Shown: positions 27,482-36,376, counted from the first letter of the stretch. The stretch: DNA of 64,000 nt from Streptomyces cinnabarinus (GCF_027270315.1 NZ_CP114413.1:2232001-2296000), one strand, 5' to 3'. Numbers and translations: made by a program. Notes: generated from the sequence alone by a model not told the origin.

Positions 27482-28422
27482 TTGCCGTCCTCCTCAAGGA
27501 GTGCGTACCCACGCTCGATCAGCAGCGCGAGCTGCTTGACATGATCCTCGGCCGGCTCGGTCAGCGGCGGCCGGACCTCCCCCACGTCGAGACCACGCAG
27601 CCGCACACCCGCCTTGACGAGCGCGACGGCGTAACCGCGGCCCTGGGCGCGCAGTTCGACGAACGGCCGGTAGAAGCCGTCCAGCAGACGCCGCACGGTG
27701 GCGTCGTCGCCGGTGCGCAGCGCCCGGTGGAAGGCGAGGGCGATCTCGGGGGCGAAGCAGAACACGGCCGAGGAGTAGAGCGTGATGCCGAGGGCGCGGT
27801 AGGCGAGCTGGGTCTGCTCGGCGGTCGGCAGTCCGTTGAAGTACAGGAAATCGCCGGGAACTTCGCTGCGTACGGCGCTGACGATCCGCTGCATGAGGTC
27901 CAGGTCGCCGATGCCGTCCTTGAGCCCGATGATGCCGTCCGTACGGGCCAGTTCGACGACCGTCTGCGGGGTGAACACGGCGTTGTCGCGCTGGTAGACG
28001 ATGACGGGGAGCGCGGTGGCCGAGGCGACCTCGCGGTAGTGCCGCAGCAGCCCCTCCTGCCCGGCGAGCACCAGGTACGGCGGCATGGCGAGCAGTCCGT
28101 CGGCGCCGGCCGCCTCGGCGAGCCGGGCATAGCGCACGGCGAGCGCGGTGCCGTATCCGGCGCCCGCGACGACGGGCACCCGGCCCGCCGTCTCCGCCAC
28201 GGCCACCCGGACGCACTCCTGGTACTCCTCGGGCGTCAGCGCGTGGAACTCCCCGGTGCCGCAGCAGGCGAAGACCGCGGCGGCCCCGGCGTCCACACCG
28301 CGGCGCACATGCTCGCGGAAGACGTCGTGATCGACGGCGCCGTCGGGGTCGTAGGCGGTGACCGGGAAGAACAGCGGCCCGCTGGGGATGCCGAGTCGAG
28401 CGGCGAGGTCGGCTGGCGTCAC
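27478..28422 (-). CDS. kdgD: 5-dehydro-4-deoxyglucarate dehydratase
   Basis: A 314-residue DHDPS-family enzyme that turns 5-dehydro-4-deoxy-glucarate into 2-oxoglutarate semialdehyde, releasing CO2 and water. The marks are FFPVTAYDPDG, CCGTGEFHALTPEEY, the tyrosine of PVIVYQRDNAVF and the Schiff-base lysine in GIIGLKDGIGDLD. GTG 28422 has GGGAGAG upstream. It is divergent from udh, which makes the upstream intermediate, so the pair defines the oxidative galacturonate/glucuronate route. Confidence 0.87.
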   Translation of the reverse strand: MTPADLAARLGIPSGPLFFPVTAYDPDGAVDHDVFREHVRRGVDAGAAAVFACCGTGEFHALTPEEYQECVRVAVAETAGRVPVVAGAGYGTALAVRYARLAEAAGADGLLAMPPYLVLAGQEGLLRHYREVASATALPVIVYQRDNAVFTPQTVVELARTDGIIGLKDGIGDLDLMQRIVSAVRSEVPGDFLYFNGLPTAEQTQLAYRALGITLYSSAVFCFAPEIALAFHRALRTGDDATVRRLLDGFYRPFVELRAQGRGYAVALVKAGVRLRGLDVGEVRPPLTEPAEDHVKQLALLIERGYALLEEDGK

Positions 28423-28463
28423 AGGCTCTCCCTAGAACGGGTGCGTGCAGGTTTCTGATCGAA

Positions 28464-28479
28464 GTTTATGTTTATGAAC
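28464..28479. promoter_or_regulatory. Operator-like site between kdgD and udh
   Basis: GTTTATGTTTATGAAC has the dyad GTT.AT....AT.AAC. It lies between the divergent genes, 41 bp from the kdgD start and 16 bp before the udh -35 box, so it could control both. Confidence 0.4.
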
Positions 28480-28495
28480 ACACGCTTCGCCACCC

Positions 28496-28525
28496 TTGAC
28501 GGGACGTGGCGATGATCCATAGCTT
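28496..28525 (+). promoter_or_regulatory. Promoter of udh
   Basis: TTGACG (28496-28501), an 18-nt spacer and TAGCTT (28520-28525) form a vegetative-type promoter 58 nt before the udh start. Confidence 0.5.
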
Positions 28526-28582
28526 GTCCACGAATGTGAATACCGCGCAGTCATACAACCGTTCACTCAAGGAGACCCGAGG

Positions 28583-29392
28583 ATGCCAGCGCCCCGCACC
28601 GTCCTGCTCACCGGCGCCGCCGGCGGCCTCGGCACCCTGATGCGGGACCTGCTCCCGGAGTACGGCTACCGGCTGCGCCTGCTGGATCTGCGGCCCGTCG
28701 AGGGCGAACCGGACGCGATCGTCGCCGACCTCGCCGACAAGGAGGCCCTGCGCGAGGCCGTCCGGGGCGTCGACGCGATCATCCACCTCGCGGGGATCTC
28801 CCTGGAAGCCCCGTTCGAGAAGATCCTCAAGGCGAACATCGAGGGCACCTACAACCTGTACGAGGCCGCCCGCGAGGAGGGCGTCGCCCGCATCGTGTTC
28901 GCCTCCTCCAACCACGCGGTCGGCTTCACCCCCCGCCCCCAGGGCGACGACCCCCTGATCCCGATCGACACCCCGCGCCGCCCGGACACCTTCTACGGCC
29001 TGTCCAAGTCCTTCGGCGAGGACCTCGCCCAGTTCTACTGGGACAAGTACGGCCTGGAGACGGTGTCGGTGCGCATCGGCTCCTGCTTCCCGGAGCCGAC
29101 CAGCGTGCGCATGCTGTCGGTCTGGATGAGCCCCGGCGACGGCGCCCGTCTGCTGCACGCGGCCCTGACCGCCGAGGACGTCGGCCACACGGTCGTGCAC
29201 GGCTCCTCCGCCAACACCCGCCTGTGGTGGGACCTCGCCTCGGCCCGCGCCCTCGGCTACACCCCCCAGGACGACTCCGAGCCCTACGCCGAGAAACTGA
29301 TCGCCGAACAGGGCGACCTGGACCCCGCGAACGAGGCTCACGCCTACCTCGGCGGCCACTTCGTGAACGACCCGCCGATCTGGCCGTACTGA
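28583..29392 (+). CDS. udh: Uronate dehydrogenase
   Basis: A 269-residue short-chain-type epimerase/dehydratase-family enzyme that oxidises D-galacturonate or D-glucuronate with NAD+ to the aldarolactone. It has the GAAGGLG nucleotide loop (about 11-17), IIHLAG, the uronate-binding SSNHAVGF (about 109-116), the catalytic YGLSKS (Tyr-x-x-x-Lys, about 136-141) and SCFPEPTSVRMLSVWMSP, all typical of Udh. AGGAGA lies 7 nt before ATG. It is followed by a strong hairpin, so it is a single-gene unit. Confidence 0.88.
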   Translation: MPAPRTVLLTGAAGGLGTLMRDLLPEYGYRLRLLDLRPVEGEPDAIVADLADKEALREAVRGVDAIIHLAGISLEAPFEKILKANIEGTYNLYEAAREEGVARIVFASSNHAVGFTPRPQGDDPLIPIDTPRRPDTFYGLSKSFGEDLAQFYWDKYGLETVSVRIGSCFPEPTSVRMLSVWMSPGDGARLLHAALTAEDVGHTVVHGSSANTRLWWDLASARALGYTPQDDSEPYAEKLIAEQGDLDPANEAHAYLGGHFVNDPPIWPY

Positions 29393-29413
29393 CCGATCAG
29401 GACCGCGCGCGAG

Positions 29414-29442
29414 GCGAACGGGCAGAGAACGGGCCCGTTCGC
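29414..29442 (+). terminator. Terminator hairpin after udh
   Basis: GCGAACGGGC (29414-29423) pairs perfectly with GCCCGTTCGC (29433-29442) over a 9-nt loop, 21 nt after the udh stop. It is the main feature of the first part of the 316-bp gap before the DeoR gene. Confidence 0.6.
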
Positions 29443-29509
29443 CCCCGCATTCGGGCACCCGGCCATGACATCCCGAACAGGCCGGGAAGCGGCACAGAAG
29501 CCGACCTGG

Positions 29510-29557
29510 AGGGGCGCGGGGAACTGCGCGACCAGCCATAACGCACCCGCAGACGGC
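29510..29557. repeat. Dispersed intergenic repeat, copy 3
   Basis: Same element and orientation as at 4614, in the gap between udh and the DeoR regulator gene. Confidence 0.8.
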
Positions 29558-29629
29558 AGACGGCCGCCACACCCCACCCCCGACGCCCGAACGGGCACAC
29601 AACGGTCAGCATCACACTGGTAACAAACC

Positions 29630-29658
29630 TGGTCACCGCCACACACCCGCTGTAGAAA
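29630..29658 (+). promoter_or_regulatory. Possible promoter of the DeoR gene
   Basis: TGGTCA (29630-29635), a 17-nt spacer and TAGAAA (29653-29658) lie 51 nt before the DeoR start. The -35 match is weak, and the -10 match is better. Confidence 0.35.
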
Positions 29659-29708
29659 GTCCTGCAAGAGCCCGAACGGGCAGCGCAGCGGAAGGGCGGG
29701 TGACGTAG

Positions 29709-30476
29709 ATGAACAAGACCGCGGAAGAACGCCAACGCGAGATCATCCGCGCGGCCCGCGCCACCGGCGCCGTCGACGTCAACGCGCTGGCCGACCAGCT
29801 GGGCGTGGCCAAGGAGACCGTACGCCGAGACCTCCGCGCCCTGGAGGACCACGGCCTCGTCCGCCGCACCCACGGCGGCGCCTACCCCGTGGAGAGCGCC
29901 GGTTTCGAGACCACGCTCGCCTTCCGCGCCACCAGCCACGTACCCGAGAAGCGCAGGATCGCGGCCGCCGCGGCCGAGCTGCTCGGGGACGCCGAGACCG
30001 TCTTCGTCGACGAGGGCTTCACCCCCCAGCTCATCGCCGAGGCGCTCCCCAGGGACCGCCCGCTGACCGTCGTCACCGCGTCCCTGCCGGTCGCGGGCAC
30101 GCTGGCGGAGGCGGAGCACATCTCCGTACTGCTGCTCGGCGGCCGGGTCCGGGCCGGCACGCTGGCCACCGTCGACCACTGGACGACGAAGATGCTGGCC
30201 GGCTTCGTCATCGACCTCGCCTTCATCGGCGCCAACGGCATCTCCCGCGAGCACGGCCTGACCACCCCCGACCCCGCCGTCAGCGAGGTCAAGGCACAGG
30301 CCGTACGCGCCTCGCGGCGCACCGTGTTCGCGGGCGTGCACACCAAGTTCGGCGCCGTCAGCTTCTGCCGGTTCGCGGAGGTCGGCGCGCTGGAGGCGAT
30401 CGTGACGAGCACCCTGCTCCCGGCGGCCGAGGCACACCGCTACTCGTTGCTCGGCCCACAGATCATCCGCGTCTGA
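29709..30476 (+). CDS. DeoR/GlpR-family transcriptional regulator
   Basis: A 255-residue repressor. The N-terminal helix-turn-helix reads VDVNALADQLGVAKETVRRDLRALEDHGLVRRTHGGAYP (about 22-60), a textbook DeoR signature. The C-terminal DeoRC sugar-phosphate sensing domain has VFVDEGFTPQLIAEAL, VVTASLPVA, LLLGGRVRAGTLATVD and FIGANGISREHGLTTPDPAVSEVK. It precedes an ABC importer and dehydrogenase on the same strand by 80 nt and most likely controls them. Confidence 0.9.
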   Translation: MNKTAEERQREIIRAARATGAVDVNALADQLGVAKETVRRDLRALEDHGLVRRTHGGAYPVESAGFETTLAFRATSHVPEKRRIAAAAAELLGDAETVFVDEGFTPQLIAEALPRDRPLTVVTASLPVAGTLAEAEHISVLLLGGRVRAGTLATVDHWTTKMLAGFVIDLAFIGANGISREHGLTTPDPAVSEVKAQAVRASRRTVFAGVHTKFGAVSFCRFAEVGALEAIVTSTLLPAAEAHRYSLLGPQIIRV

Positions 30477-30556
30477 CCCTCCCCCGACTCGTCCCGCGCG
30501 GGGCACACCCACACCCGCCCGCACCCCTTATCCCCCCATACGTCCAGGAGCGATCC

Positions 30557-31924
30557 ATGCGAACCCAGAGCCGACGGAGGCCGCGAGCCACGCTCGCCGC
30601 GGCCGCCGCAGGGACGCTGCTCGCCCCGCTGCTCTCCGGCTGCTGGGTCGGAGCGGGCGGGGCCGGATCGGGCGGCGACTCGATCAACGTCCTCATGGTC
30701 AACAACCCCCAGATGGTGGAGCTCCAGAAGCTGGCCCCCCGCTTCACCGAAGAGACCGGCATCAAGGTCAACTTCACGGTGCTGCCCGAGAACGACGTCC
30801 GCGACAAGATCAGCCAGGACTTCGCCAACCAGGCCGGCCAGTACGACGTAGCCACGCTCTCCAACTACGAGATACCGATCTACGCCCGCAACGACTGGCT
30901 GAAGGAGATGGACTCCTACGTCGCCGAGGACCCGGCGTACGACGAGCAGGACGTCCTCGGCCCGATGCGCGAGTCCCTGACCGGCGACGACGGCAAGCTC
31001 TACGGCCAGCCCTTCTACGGCGAGTCGTCCTTCCTGATGTACCGCAAGGACGTCTTCGAGAAGGAGGGCCTGACGATGCCCGCGCACCCCACCTGGCAGC
31101 AGGTGGCGGACCTCGCCGCGCGGATCGACGGGGCCGAGCCGGACATGAAGGGCATCTGCCTGCGCGGACTGCCCGGCTGGGGCGAGGTCATGGCACCGCT
31201 CACCACCGTCGTGAACACCTTCGGCGGCACCTGGTTCGACGAGGACTGGAACGCCCGGCTCGACTCCCCGGAATGGGAAAAGGCGACGAAGTTCTATGTC
31301 GACCTGGTCCGTGAGCACGGCGAGTCCGGCGCCGCCCAGTCCGGCTTCGCCGAGTGCCTGAACAACATGACCCAGGGCAATGTCGCCATGTGGTACGACG
31401 CCACCTCCGCCGCCGGTTCCCTGGAGTCCGCCGACTCCCCGGTCAAGGGCAAGGTCGGCTACGCGCCCGCGCCGGTCGAGGAGACCGAGTCCTCCGGCTG
31501 GCTCTACACCTGGGCCTGGGGCATCCAGGAGGCGTCCCGCAACCCCGACAAGGCCTGGCAGTTCGTCTCCTGGGCGTCGAGCAAGCAGTACGAGCAACTG
31601 GTCGGCGACGAGATCGGCTGGTCCAGCGTCCCGGCGGGCAAGCGCGCCTCCACCTACGCCAACCCCGACTACCGCGCGGAGGCCGCCGCCTTCCAGGAGA
31701 TGACCAAGGAGGCCATCGAGGGCGCCCGCCCGAACGACCCGGGGGTGCAGCCGCGTCCGGCACCCGGCATCCAGTTCGTCGGCATCCCCGAGTTCACCGA
31801 TCTCGGCACCAAGGTCTCCCAGGAGATCAGCGCGGCCATCGCCGGACGGCAGTCCGTCGAGTCGGCCCTGGAGAAGTCGCAGTCGCTCGCCGAGAAGATC
31901 TCCGAGGAGTACGAGGGACGATGA
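30557..31924 (+). CDS. Sugar/polyol ABC transporter substrate-binding lipoprotein
   Basis: A 455-residue family 1 solute-binding protein with lipobox LLSGC (Cys about residue 29). Marks include SINVLMVNNPQMVELQKLAPRFTEETGIKVNF, YGQPFYGESSFLMYRKDVFEKEGL and MTQGNVAMWYDATSAAG. The sequence is close to the SmoE/MtlE-like polyol binding proteins. ATG 30557 has AGGAGCG upstream. Its stop overlaps the first permease start by 4 nt. Confidence 0.87.
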   Translation: MRTQSRRRPRATLAAAAAGTLLAPLLSGCWVGAGGAGSGGDSINVLMVNNPQMVELQKLAPRFTEETGIKVNFTVLPENDVRDKISQDFANQAGQYDVATLSNYEIPIYARNDWLKEMDSYVAEDPAYDEQDVLGPMRESLTGDDGKLYGQPFYGESSFLMYRKDVFEKEGLTMPAHPTWQQVADLAARIDGAEPDMKGICLRGLPGWGEVMAPLTTVVNTFGGTWFDEDWNARLDSPEWEKATKFYVDLVREHGESGAAQSGFAECLNNMTQGNVAMWYDATSAAGSLESADSPVKGKVGYAPAPVEETESSGWLYTWAWGIQEASRNPDKAWQFVSWASSKQYEQLVGDEIGWSSVPAGKRASTYANPDYRAEAAAFQEMTKEAIEGARPNDPGVQPRPAPGIQFVGIPEFTDLGTKVSQEISAAIAGRQSVESALEKSQSLAEKISEEYEGR

Positions 31925-32862
31925 CCGCCACGACCACCGCTCCGATCGCCGCACCCTCCGTACGCGCGGAGAAGCGTCCCCCCTCGGACCGACTGCGCGC
32001 CTGGGCGACCCGCGCCCCGCTCCTGCCCGCCCTGATCTTCATGATCGCGGTGACCCAGCTGCCGTTCGTGGCCACGCTGGTGATCTCCTTCTTCGACTGG
32101 AACTCCCTCTACCCCGACGCCCGCAGCTTCACGGGCCTCTCGAACTACTCGGAGGTCCTCACCGACCCCGATCTGCGCCGCTCGGTGTGGACGACGGTCC
32201 TGCTCACGGCGGCCGTGGTGCTGGCCAGCCTGGTCCTCGGCCTGGCCCTGGCGCTGCTGCTGGACCGGAAGTTCAAGGGCCGTGGCGTGGTCCGCACCCT
32301 GCTGATCGCCCCGTTCCTGGTGGTCCCGGTGGCGGCGGCCCTGCTCTGGAAGCACGTCCTGTACAACCCCGAATACGGCCTGTTCAACGGCCTGTTGCAC
32401 TACGTCGGCGGTCCACAGCCGGACTGGATCTCCAACACCCCGCTGCTCGCGGTGGAAGCCGCCCTGGTCTGGCAGTGGACCCCGTTCATGATGCTGATCC
32501 TGCTGGCGGGCCTGCAGAGCCGCGACCAGCAGCAGATCGAGGCGGCCCGGGTGGACGGCGCAAGCGACTGGCAGATCTTCCGCCACCTGACGCTCCCGCA
32601 CCTGCGCCGCTACCTCGAACTGGGCGCGCTCCTGGGCTCGATCTACATCGTCCAGAACTTCGACGCGGTCTTCACGATCACCTCGGGCGGCCTGGGCACG
32701 GCAAACCTCCCCTACACCGTCTACCAGAGCTTCTACCAGGCCCATGAGAACGGCCTCGCCTCGGCGGCCGGCGTCCTGGTCGTCATCGGCTCGATCATCA
32801 TCGCGACCTTCGCGCTGCGGGTCGTCTCGTCCCTGTTCCGCGAGGAGGTGTCCCGCGCATGA
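31921..32862 (+). CDS. Sugar/polyol ABC transporter permease, MalF type
   Basis: A 313-residue permease with six helices after a short basic N-terminus. The EAA loop is IEAARVDGASDWQIFRHLTLPHLRR. The frame was set from ATG 31921, which overlaps the preceding stop by 4 nt (ATGA). The next permease overlaps its own stop by 4 nt. Confidence 0.9.
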   Translation: MTATTTAPIAAPSVRAEKRPPSDRLRAWATRAPLLPALIFMIAVTQLPFVATLVISFFDWNSLYPDARSFTGLSNYSEVLTDPDLRRSVWTTVLLTAAVVLASLVLGLALALLLDRKFKGRGVVRTLLIAPFLVVPVAAALLWKHVLYNPEYGLFNGLLHYVGGPQPDWISNTPLLAVEAALVWQWTPFMMLILLAGLQSRDQQQIEAARVDGASDWQIFRHLTLPHLRRYLELGALLGSIYIVQNFDAVFTITSGGLGTANLPYTVYQSFYQAHENGLASAAGVLVVIGSIIIATFALRVVSSLFREEVSRA

Positions 32863-33683
32863 ACGCCGTACGCCGCAACGGCCTCGGCCTGCTGGCCTGG
32901 TTCGTCGGGATCCTGTTCTTCCTGCCCATCGCCTGGATGGCCCTGACCTCCTTCCACTCCGAGGAGGACGCGGCGACCAACCCGCCGTCCTTCGGGGCCG
33001 CGCTCGTGCTGGACGGCTACCGGGAGTTCTTCGGCACCGGCGGCGGGGCGAGCCCGTGGCCGTCGCTGATCAACTCGACGGTGGCGTCAGTGGCATCGAC
33101 ACTGCTGGTCCTCCTCCTGGCCCTCCCCGCGGCCTATGCCCTGTCGATCCGCCCGGTGAAGAAGTGGACGGACGTCCTGTTCTTCTTCCTGTCGACGAAG
33201 ATGCTCCCGGTGGTGGCGGGCCTGCTCCCGATCTACCTCTTCGCGAAGAACACAGACATGCTGGACAACATCTGGCTGCTGGTCATCCTCTACACCTCGA
33301 TGAACCTGCCGATCGCGGTCTGGATGATGCAGTCCTTCCTGTCCGAGGTGCCGGTGGCGGTGATCGAGGCGGCGCGGGTGGACGGCGCGAAGCTACCCAC
33401 CATCCTGGCGAGGGTGGTGGCCCCGATAGCCCTCCCCGGAATCGCGGCGACGGCCCTGATCTGCTTCATCTTCAGCTGGAACGAGCTGCTGTTCGCCAGG
33501 GTCCTGACGGGAGTCGTGGCGGAAACGGCCCCCGTCTTCCTGACCGGCTTCATCACCAGCCAGGGCCTGTTCCTGGCGAAGGTGTGCGCCGCGTCGCTCG
33601 TCATCTCCCTGCCGGTGCTCGCCGCGGGGTTCGCCGCCCAGGACAAGCTGGTCCAGGGCCTGTCGTTGGGAGCAGTGAAATGA
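32859..33683 (+). CDS. Sugar/polyol ABC transporter permease, MalG type
   Basis: A 274-residue permease with six helices. The EAA loop is IEAARVDGAKLPTILARVVAPIALPG. The segment FFLSTKMLPVVAGLLPIYLFAKNTDMLDN is typical of polyol-type importers (SmoG/MtlG). It is coupled by 4-nt overlaps at both ends, and no ATPase gene follows, so a shared MsiK-type ATPase is expected. Confidence 0.9.
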   Translation: MNAVRRNGLGLLAWFVGILFFLPIAWMALTSFHSEEDAATNPPSFGAALVLDGYREFFGTGGGASPWPSLINSTVASVASTLLVLLLALPAAYALSIRPVKKWTDVLFFFLSTKMLPVVAGLLPIYLFAKNTDMLDNIWLLVILYTSMNLPIAVWMMQSFLSEVPVAVIEAARVDGAKLPTILARVVAPIALPGIAATALICFIFSWNELLFARVLTGVVAETAPVFLTGFITSQGLFLAKVCAASLVISLPVLAAGFAAQDKLVQGLSLGAVK

Positions 33684-34669
33684 AGGCCGCCGTCATCGAG
33701 TCCGTGGGCAGGGCCGTCGTCACCGAGGTCCCCGACCCGACGCCGGGCCCGCGGGAGGTCGTGGTGGAGGTGGCGGCGTGCGGGCTGTGCGGCACGGATC
33801 TGCACATCCTTCAGGGCGAGTTCGCACCGAAGCTGCCGATCGTGCCGGGGCACGAGTTCGCGGGCGAGGTGGTGGGCGTGGGCCGGGAGGTCACGGAGCT
33901 CTCGATCGGCGACAGGGTGGCGGTGGACCCCTCCCTCTACTGCTACGAATGCCGCTACTGCCGTACCGGCCACAACAACCTCTGCGAGCGCTGGGCGGCG
34001 ATCGGCGTGACGACGGCGGGAGGCGCGGCCCAGTACGCGGTGGCCCCGGTGGCGAACTGCGTCCGCCTGCCGGACCACGTCCGCACCCAGGACGCGGCCT
34101 TGGTGGAACCCCTGTCCTGCGCGGTACGCGGCTACGACGTCCTGCGCTCCCGTCTGGGCGCCCATGTCCTGATCTACGGCTCGGGGACGATGGGCCTGAT
34201 GATGCTGGAGCTGGCGAAGCGGACGGGGGCGGCCCGTGTGGACGTGGTGGACGTGAACGCGGCTCGCCTGGAAACAGCACGGCAGCTAGGCGTCTCGTCA
34301 TCGGCGGCGAACGCGGACGAACTGGACCGCCCCCAGGGCTGGGACGTGGTGGTGGACGCGACGGGGAACGCATCCGCGATCCAGGACGGCCTGAACCGGG
34401 TCTCCAAGGCGGGCACGTTCCTCCAGTTCGGCGTGGCGGACTACGCGACCCGCGTCGAGATCGACCCGTACCGCATCTACAACCAAGAGATCACCATCAC
34501 CGGCTCCATGGCGGTCCTCCACAGCTTCGAACGGGCGGCGGAACTCTTCGCCACGGGCGCCTTGAACCCCGAAGTCTTCATCAGCGACCGAATCCCCCTG
34601 ACGAACTACCCGGAGGCGTTGACCCAGTTCGCGTCGGGAGTGGGCCGCAAGATAGTCGTGGTCCCGTAA
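33680..34669 (+). CDS. Zinc-dependent medium-chain dehydrogenase (polyol type)
   Basis: A 329-residue MDR-family dehydrogenase. Catalytic zinc ligands lie in ACGLCGTDLH and GHEFAGEVVGVG, with the conserved Glu in VEPLSCAV; structural zinc is bound by CYECRYCRTGHNNLC. The NAD loop is IYGSGTMGLM. It resembles sorbitol/arabitol/xylitol dehydrogenases. ATG 33680 overlaps the permease stop by 4 nt. With the DeoR regulator and importer it makes a complete polyol uptake and oxidation set. Confidence 0.86.
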   Translation: MKAAVIESVGRAVVTEVPDPTPGPREVVVEVAACGLCGTDLHILQGEFAPKLPIVPGHEFAGEVVGVGREVTELSIGDRVAVDPSLYCYECRYCRTGHNNLCERWAAIGVTTAGGAAQYAVAPVANCVRLPDHVRTQDAALVEPLSCAVRGYDVLRSRLGAHVLIYGSGTMGLMMLELAKRTGAARVDVVDVNAARLETARQLGVSSSAANADELDRPQGWDVVVDATGNASAIQDGLNRVSKAGTFLQFGVADYATRVEIDPYRIYNQEITITGSMAVLHSFERAAELFATGALNPEVFISDRIPLTNYPEALTQFASGVGRKIVVVP

Positions 34670-34699
34670 GGCCCCCGCTTCGGCCCTGAAGGGCCTCGT

Positions 34700-34790
34700 C
34701 CTCAAACGCCGGACGGGCTGGAAGTGCCGCTCGCGGCAAATTCAGCCCCTCCGGCGTTTGAGGAGCGGGGTCCGGGGCGGAGCCCCGGGA
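34700..34790. repeat. Long inverted repeat and second hairpin after the dehydrogenase gene
   Basis: CCTCAAACGCCGGACGGG.. (34700-34720) pairs with ..CCCTCCGGCGTTTGAGG (34743-34763), 20 of 21 positions matching. A second hairpin, TCCGGGGC-GGA-GCCCCGGGA, covers 34771-34790. The first type is very common after Streptomyces genes (recalled) and probably ends transcription from the polyol operon. Confidence 0.65.
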
Positions 34791-34791
34791 T

Positions 34792-34817
34792 GGGACGGGT
34801 AGGGGCGGCGGGGGCGA
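34792..34817 (+). repeat. G-rich repeat with quadruplex pattern, copy A
   Basis: Twenty-six bases identical to 53084-53109. The order GGG-AC-GGG-TA-GGGG-CGGC-GGGGG has four G-runs with short loops, the standard pattern for a G-quadruplex. It lies 47 bp upstream of the small gene at 34865. Confidence 0.6.
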
Positions 34818-34864
34818 GGAAAAGGGTTCGGAGGGCGGCCAGGGGCGGTCGTAGGATCGCCGGC

Positions 34865-35086
34865 ATGTCGAGACCGAGTGGGTTTGAGTACGTGGTGCTG
34901 GGGGACGGGACCGTCCGGATTACGCATGCTGGGCGCGCCGCGGGGACCCTGCGTGGGGCTCGGGCTCAGGAGTTCATCGAGGAAGTCGGCCTCGGTGATG
35001 CGCAGCTTGTCATGGCCCGGTGGACCGGAAACTACAAGCACGGCAATGAGCGCACCGCCCGCAACCACCCCCGAAACCGCCGTTGA
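34865..35086 (+). CDS. Small conserved-looking protein of unknown function
   Basis: A 73-residue soluble protein: SGFEYVVLGDGTVRITHAGR, then RGARAQEFIEEVGLGDAQLVMARWTGNYKHGNER. The codon bias fits a real gene. An internal ATG (34865) with AGGATC upstream is chosen over ATG 34724, which would put the G-rich repeat into the protein. Its basic C-terminus (NERTARNHPRNRR) might bind nucleic acid, but no function is claimed. Confidence 0.7.
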   Translation: MSRPSGFEYVVLGDGTVRITHAGRAAGTLRGARAQEFIEEVGLGDAQLVMARWTGNYKHGNERTARNHPRNRR

Positions 35087-35151
35087 CCCGATCGGGCCCC
35101 TGGTAAGGGAACGGTAAAGCGGCCTCGGTCGTTCAGAGGGACATGACAGCT

Positions 35152-36354
35152 ATGACCCCCGGCTCGAACATCCCTCTGCCCGTCGCCCGCGTGACGGTGG
35201 ACGTCACCGCCCCGGTGCGGCTCGACGTATCGAGCCTGCTGCTCACCGCCGACGGCAAGGTGCGCTCGGACGACGACTTCATCTTCTACAACCAGCCGAC
35301 AGGCCCCGGCGTGACGTACCGCTCCGGCGGCGGCTCGGCCCCCGACGCGATCACGGTCGACACCTCGGCCGTACCCCCCGGTATCGAGAAGATCGTCGTC
35401 ACCGCCAGCCCGGACGCCGCCGGCCAGACCTTCCAGGGCATCGAACCGACGGCGACCATCCGCAACGCCGACGACAACTCCGCCCTCGCCACCTTCACAC
35501 CCCCGCAGCTCGGCAACGAGACCGCCCTGGTCATCGTGGAGATCTACCTCCGCAACGGCGCCTGGAAGGCCCGAGCCGTGGGCCAGGGCTACGCCAATGG
35601 CCTCGCCGGCATCGCCACCGACTTCGGCGTCACGGTCGAGGAGCCCACCCCGGCGCCCACTCCGACACCGGCCCCGGTCGCCCCGCCCCAGCCCACCATG
35701 GCGCCCCCGGTCACCCCGCCCGCCCCCCAGATGCCCCCGGCCGCACCCCCCGCCCCGGCCGCCGCGCCCGGCACCGGAAAGATCAACCTCGACAAGGGCC
35801 GGGTCAGCCTCCAGAAGAACCAGACCGTCTCCCTCATCAAGGGCGGCCGCCCCCTGCTCTCCCAGGTCAAGATGGGCCTCGGCTGGGAGCCCGCGTACCG
35901 CGGCAAGGACATCGACCTGGACGCCTCGGTCATCGCCTACGGCCCGCAGCGCAATCACATCGACAGCTGCTATTTCGGCAAGCTCCAGATCGTGAACGGC
36001 GCCATCCGCCACTCCGGCGACAACCTCACCGGCGAGGGCGGAGGCGACGACGAGGTCATCACCGTGGACCTCGGCCGACTGCCGCAGGACGTCACCGGTC
36101 TGGTCTTCACCGTGAACTCCTTCTCGGGCCAGAAGTTCACCGAGGTGGCCAAGGCCTACTGCCGCCTCCTGGACGGACTGACCGGCGAGGAGCTCGCCCG
36201 CTTCGACCTGACGTCCGCCGAACCCCAGACCGGCGTGATGATGGCGAAGCTCATCCGCCAGTTCACCGGCGAGTGGGAGATGACGGCGATGGGCGACTTC
36301 GTGAAGTCCCGCACGGTGCGAGGGATGGTGAAGCCCGCCGCCCAGGCTCTGTAG
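35152..36354 (+). CDS. TerD-family protein with two TerD domains
   Basis: A 400-residue cytoplasmic protein. TerD domain 1 (about residues 1-163) starts MTPGSNIPLP and has DDDFIFYNQP and the Ca-binding aspartates near NADDNSALATF. A Pro/Ala-rich linker (about 165-207) leads to domain 2 (INLDKGRVSLQKNQTVSL, IDLDASV, SCYFGKL, GDNLTGEGGGDDEVITVDL). TerD proteins bind Ca and belong to stress and phage-defence-linked Ter systems. ATG 35152 is preferred to 35143, because AGAGGG is only 2 nt from the first. Confidence 0.88.
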   Translation: MTPGSNIPLPVARVTVDVTAPVRLDVSSLLLTADGKVRSDDDFIFYNQPTGPGVTYRSGGGSAPDAITVDTSAVPPGIEKIVVTASPDAAGQTFQGIEPTATIRNADDNSALATFTPPQLGNETALVIVEIYLRNGAWKARAVGQGYANGLAGIATDFGVTVEEPTPAPTPTPAPVAPPQPTMAPPVTPPAPQMPPAAPPAPAAAPGTGKINLDKGRVSLQKNQTVSLIKGGRPLLSQVKMGLGWEPAYRGKDIDLDASVIAYGPQRNHIDSCYFGKLQIVNGAIRHSGDNLTGEGGGDDEVITVDLGRLPQDVTGLVFTVNSFSGQKFTEVAKAYCRLLDGLTGEELARFDLTSAEPQTGVMMAKLIRQFTGEWEMTAMGDFVKSRTVRGMVKPAAQAL

Positions 36355-36376
36355 CCGGCCGCCACAGAAGCTCCAC

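Noticed and set aside
25802..27544. A 580-codon plus-strand frame over the MFS end and the 384-residue gene
   Set aside because: It is out of frame with the MFS protein and antisense to the coupled kdgD-linked gene, with shadow-like composition.
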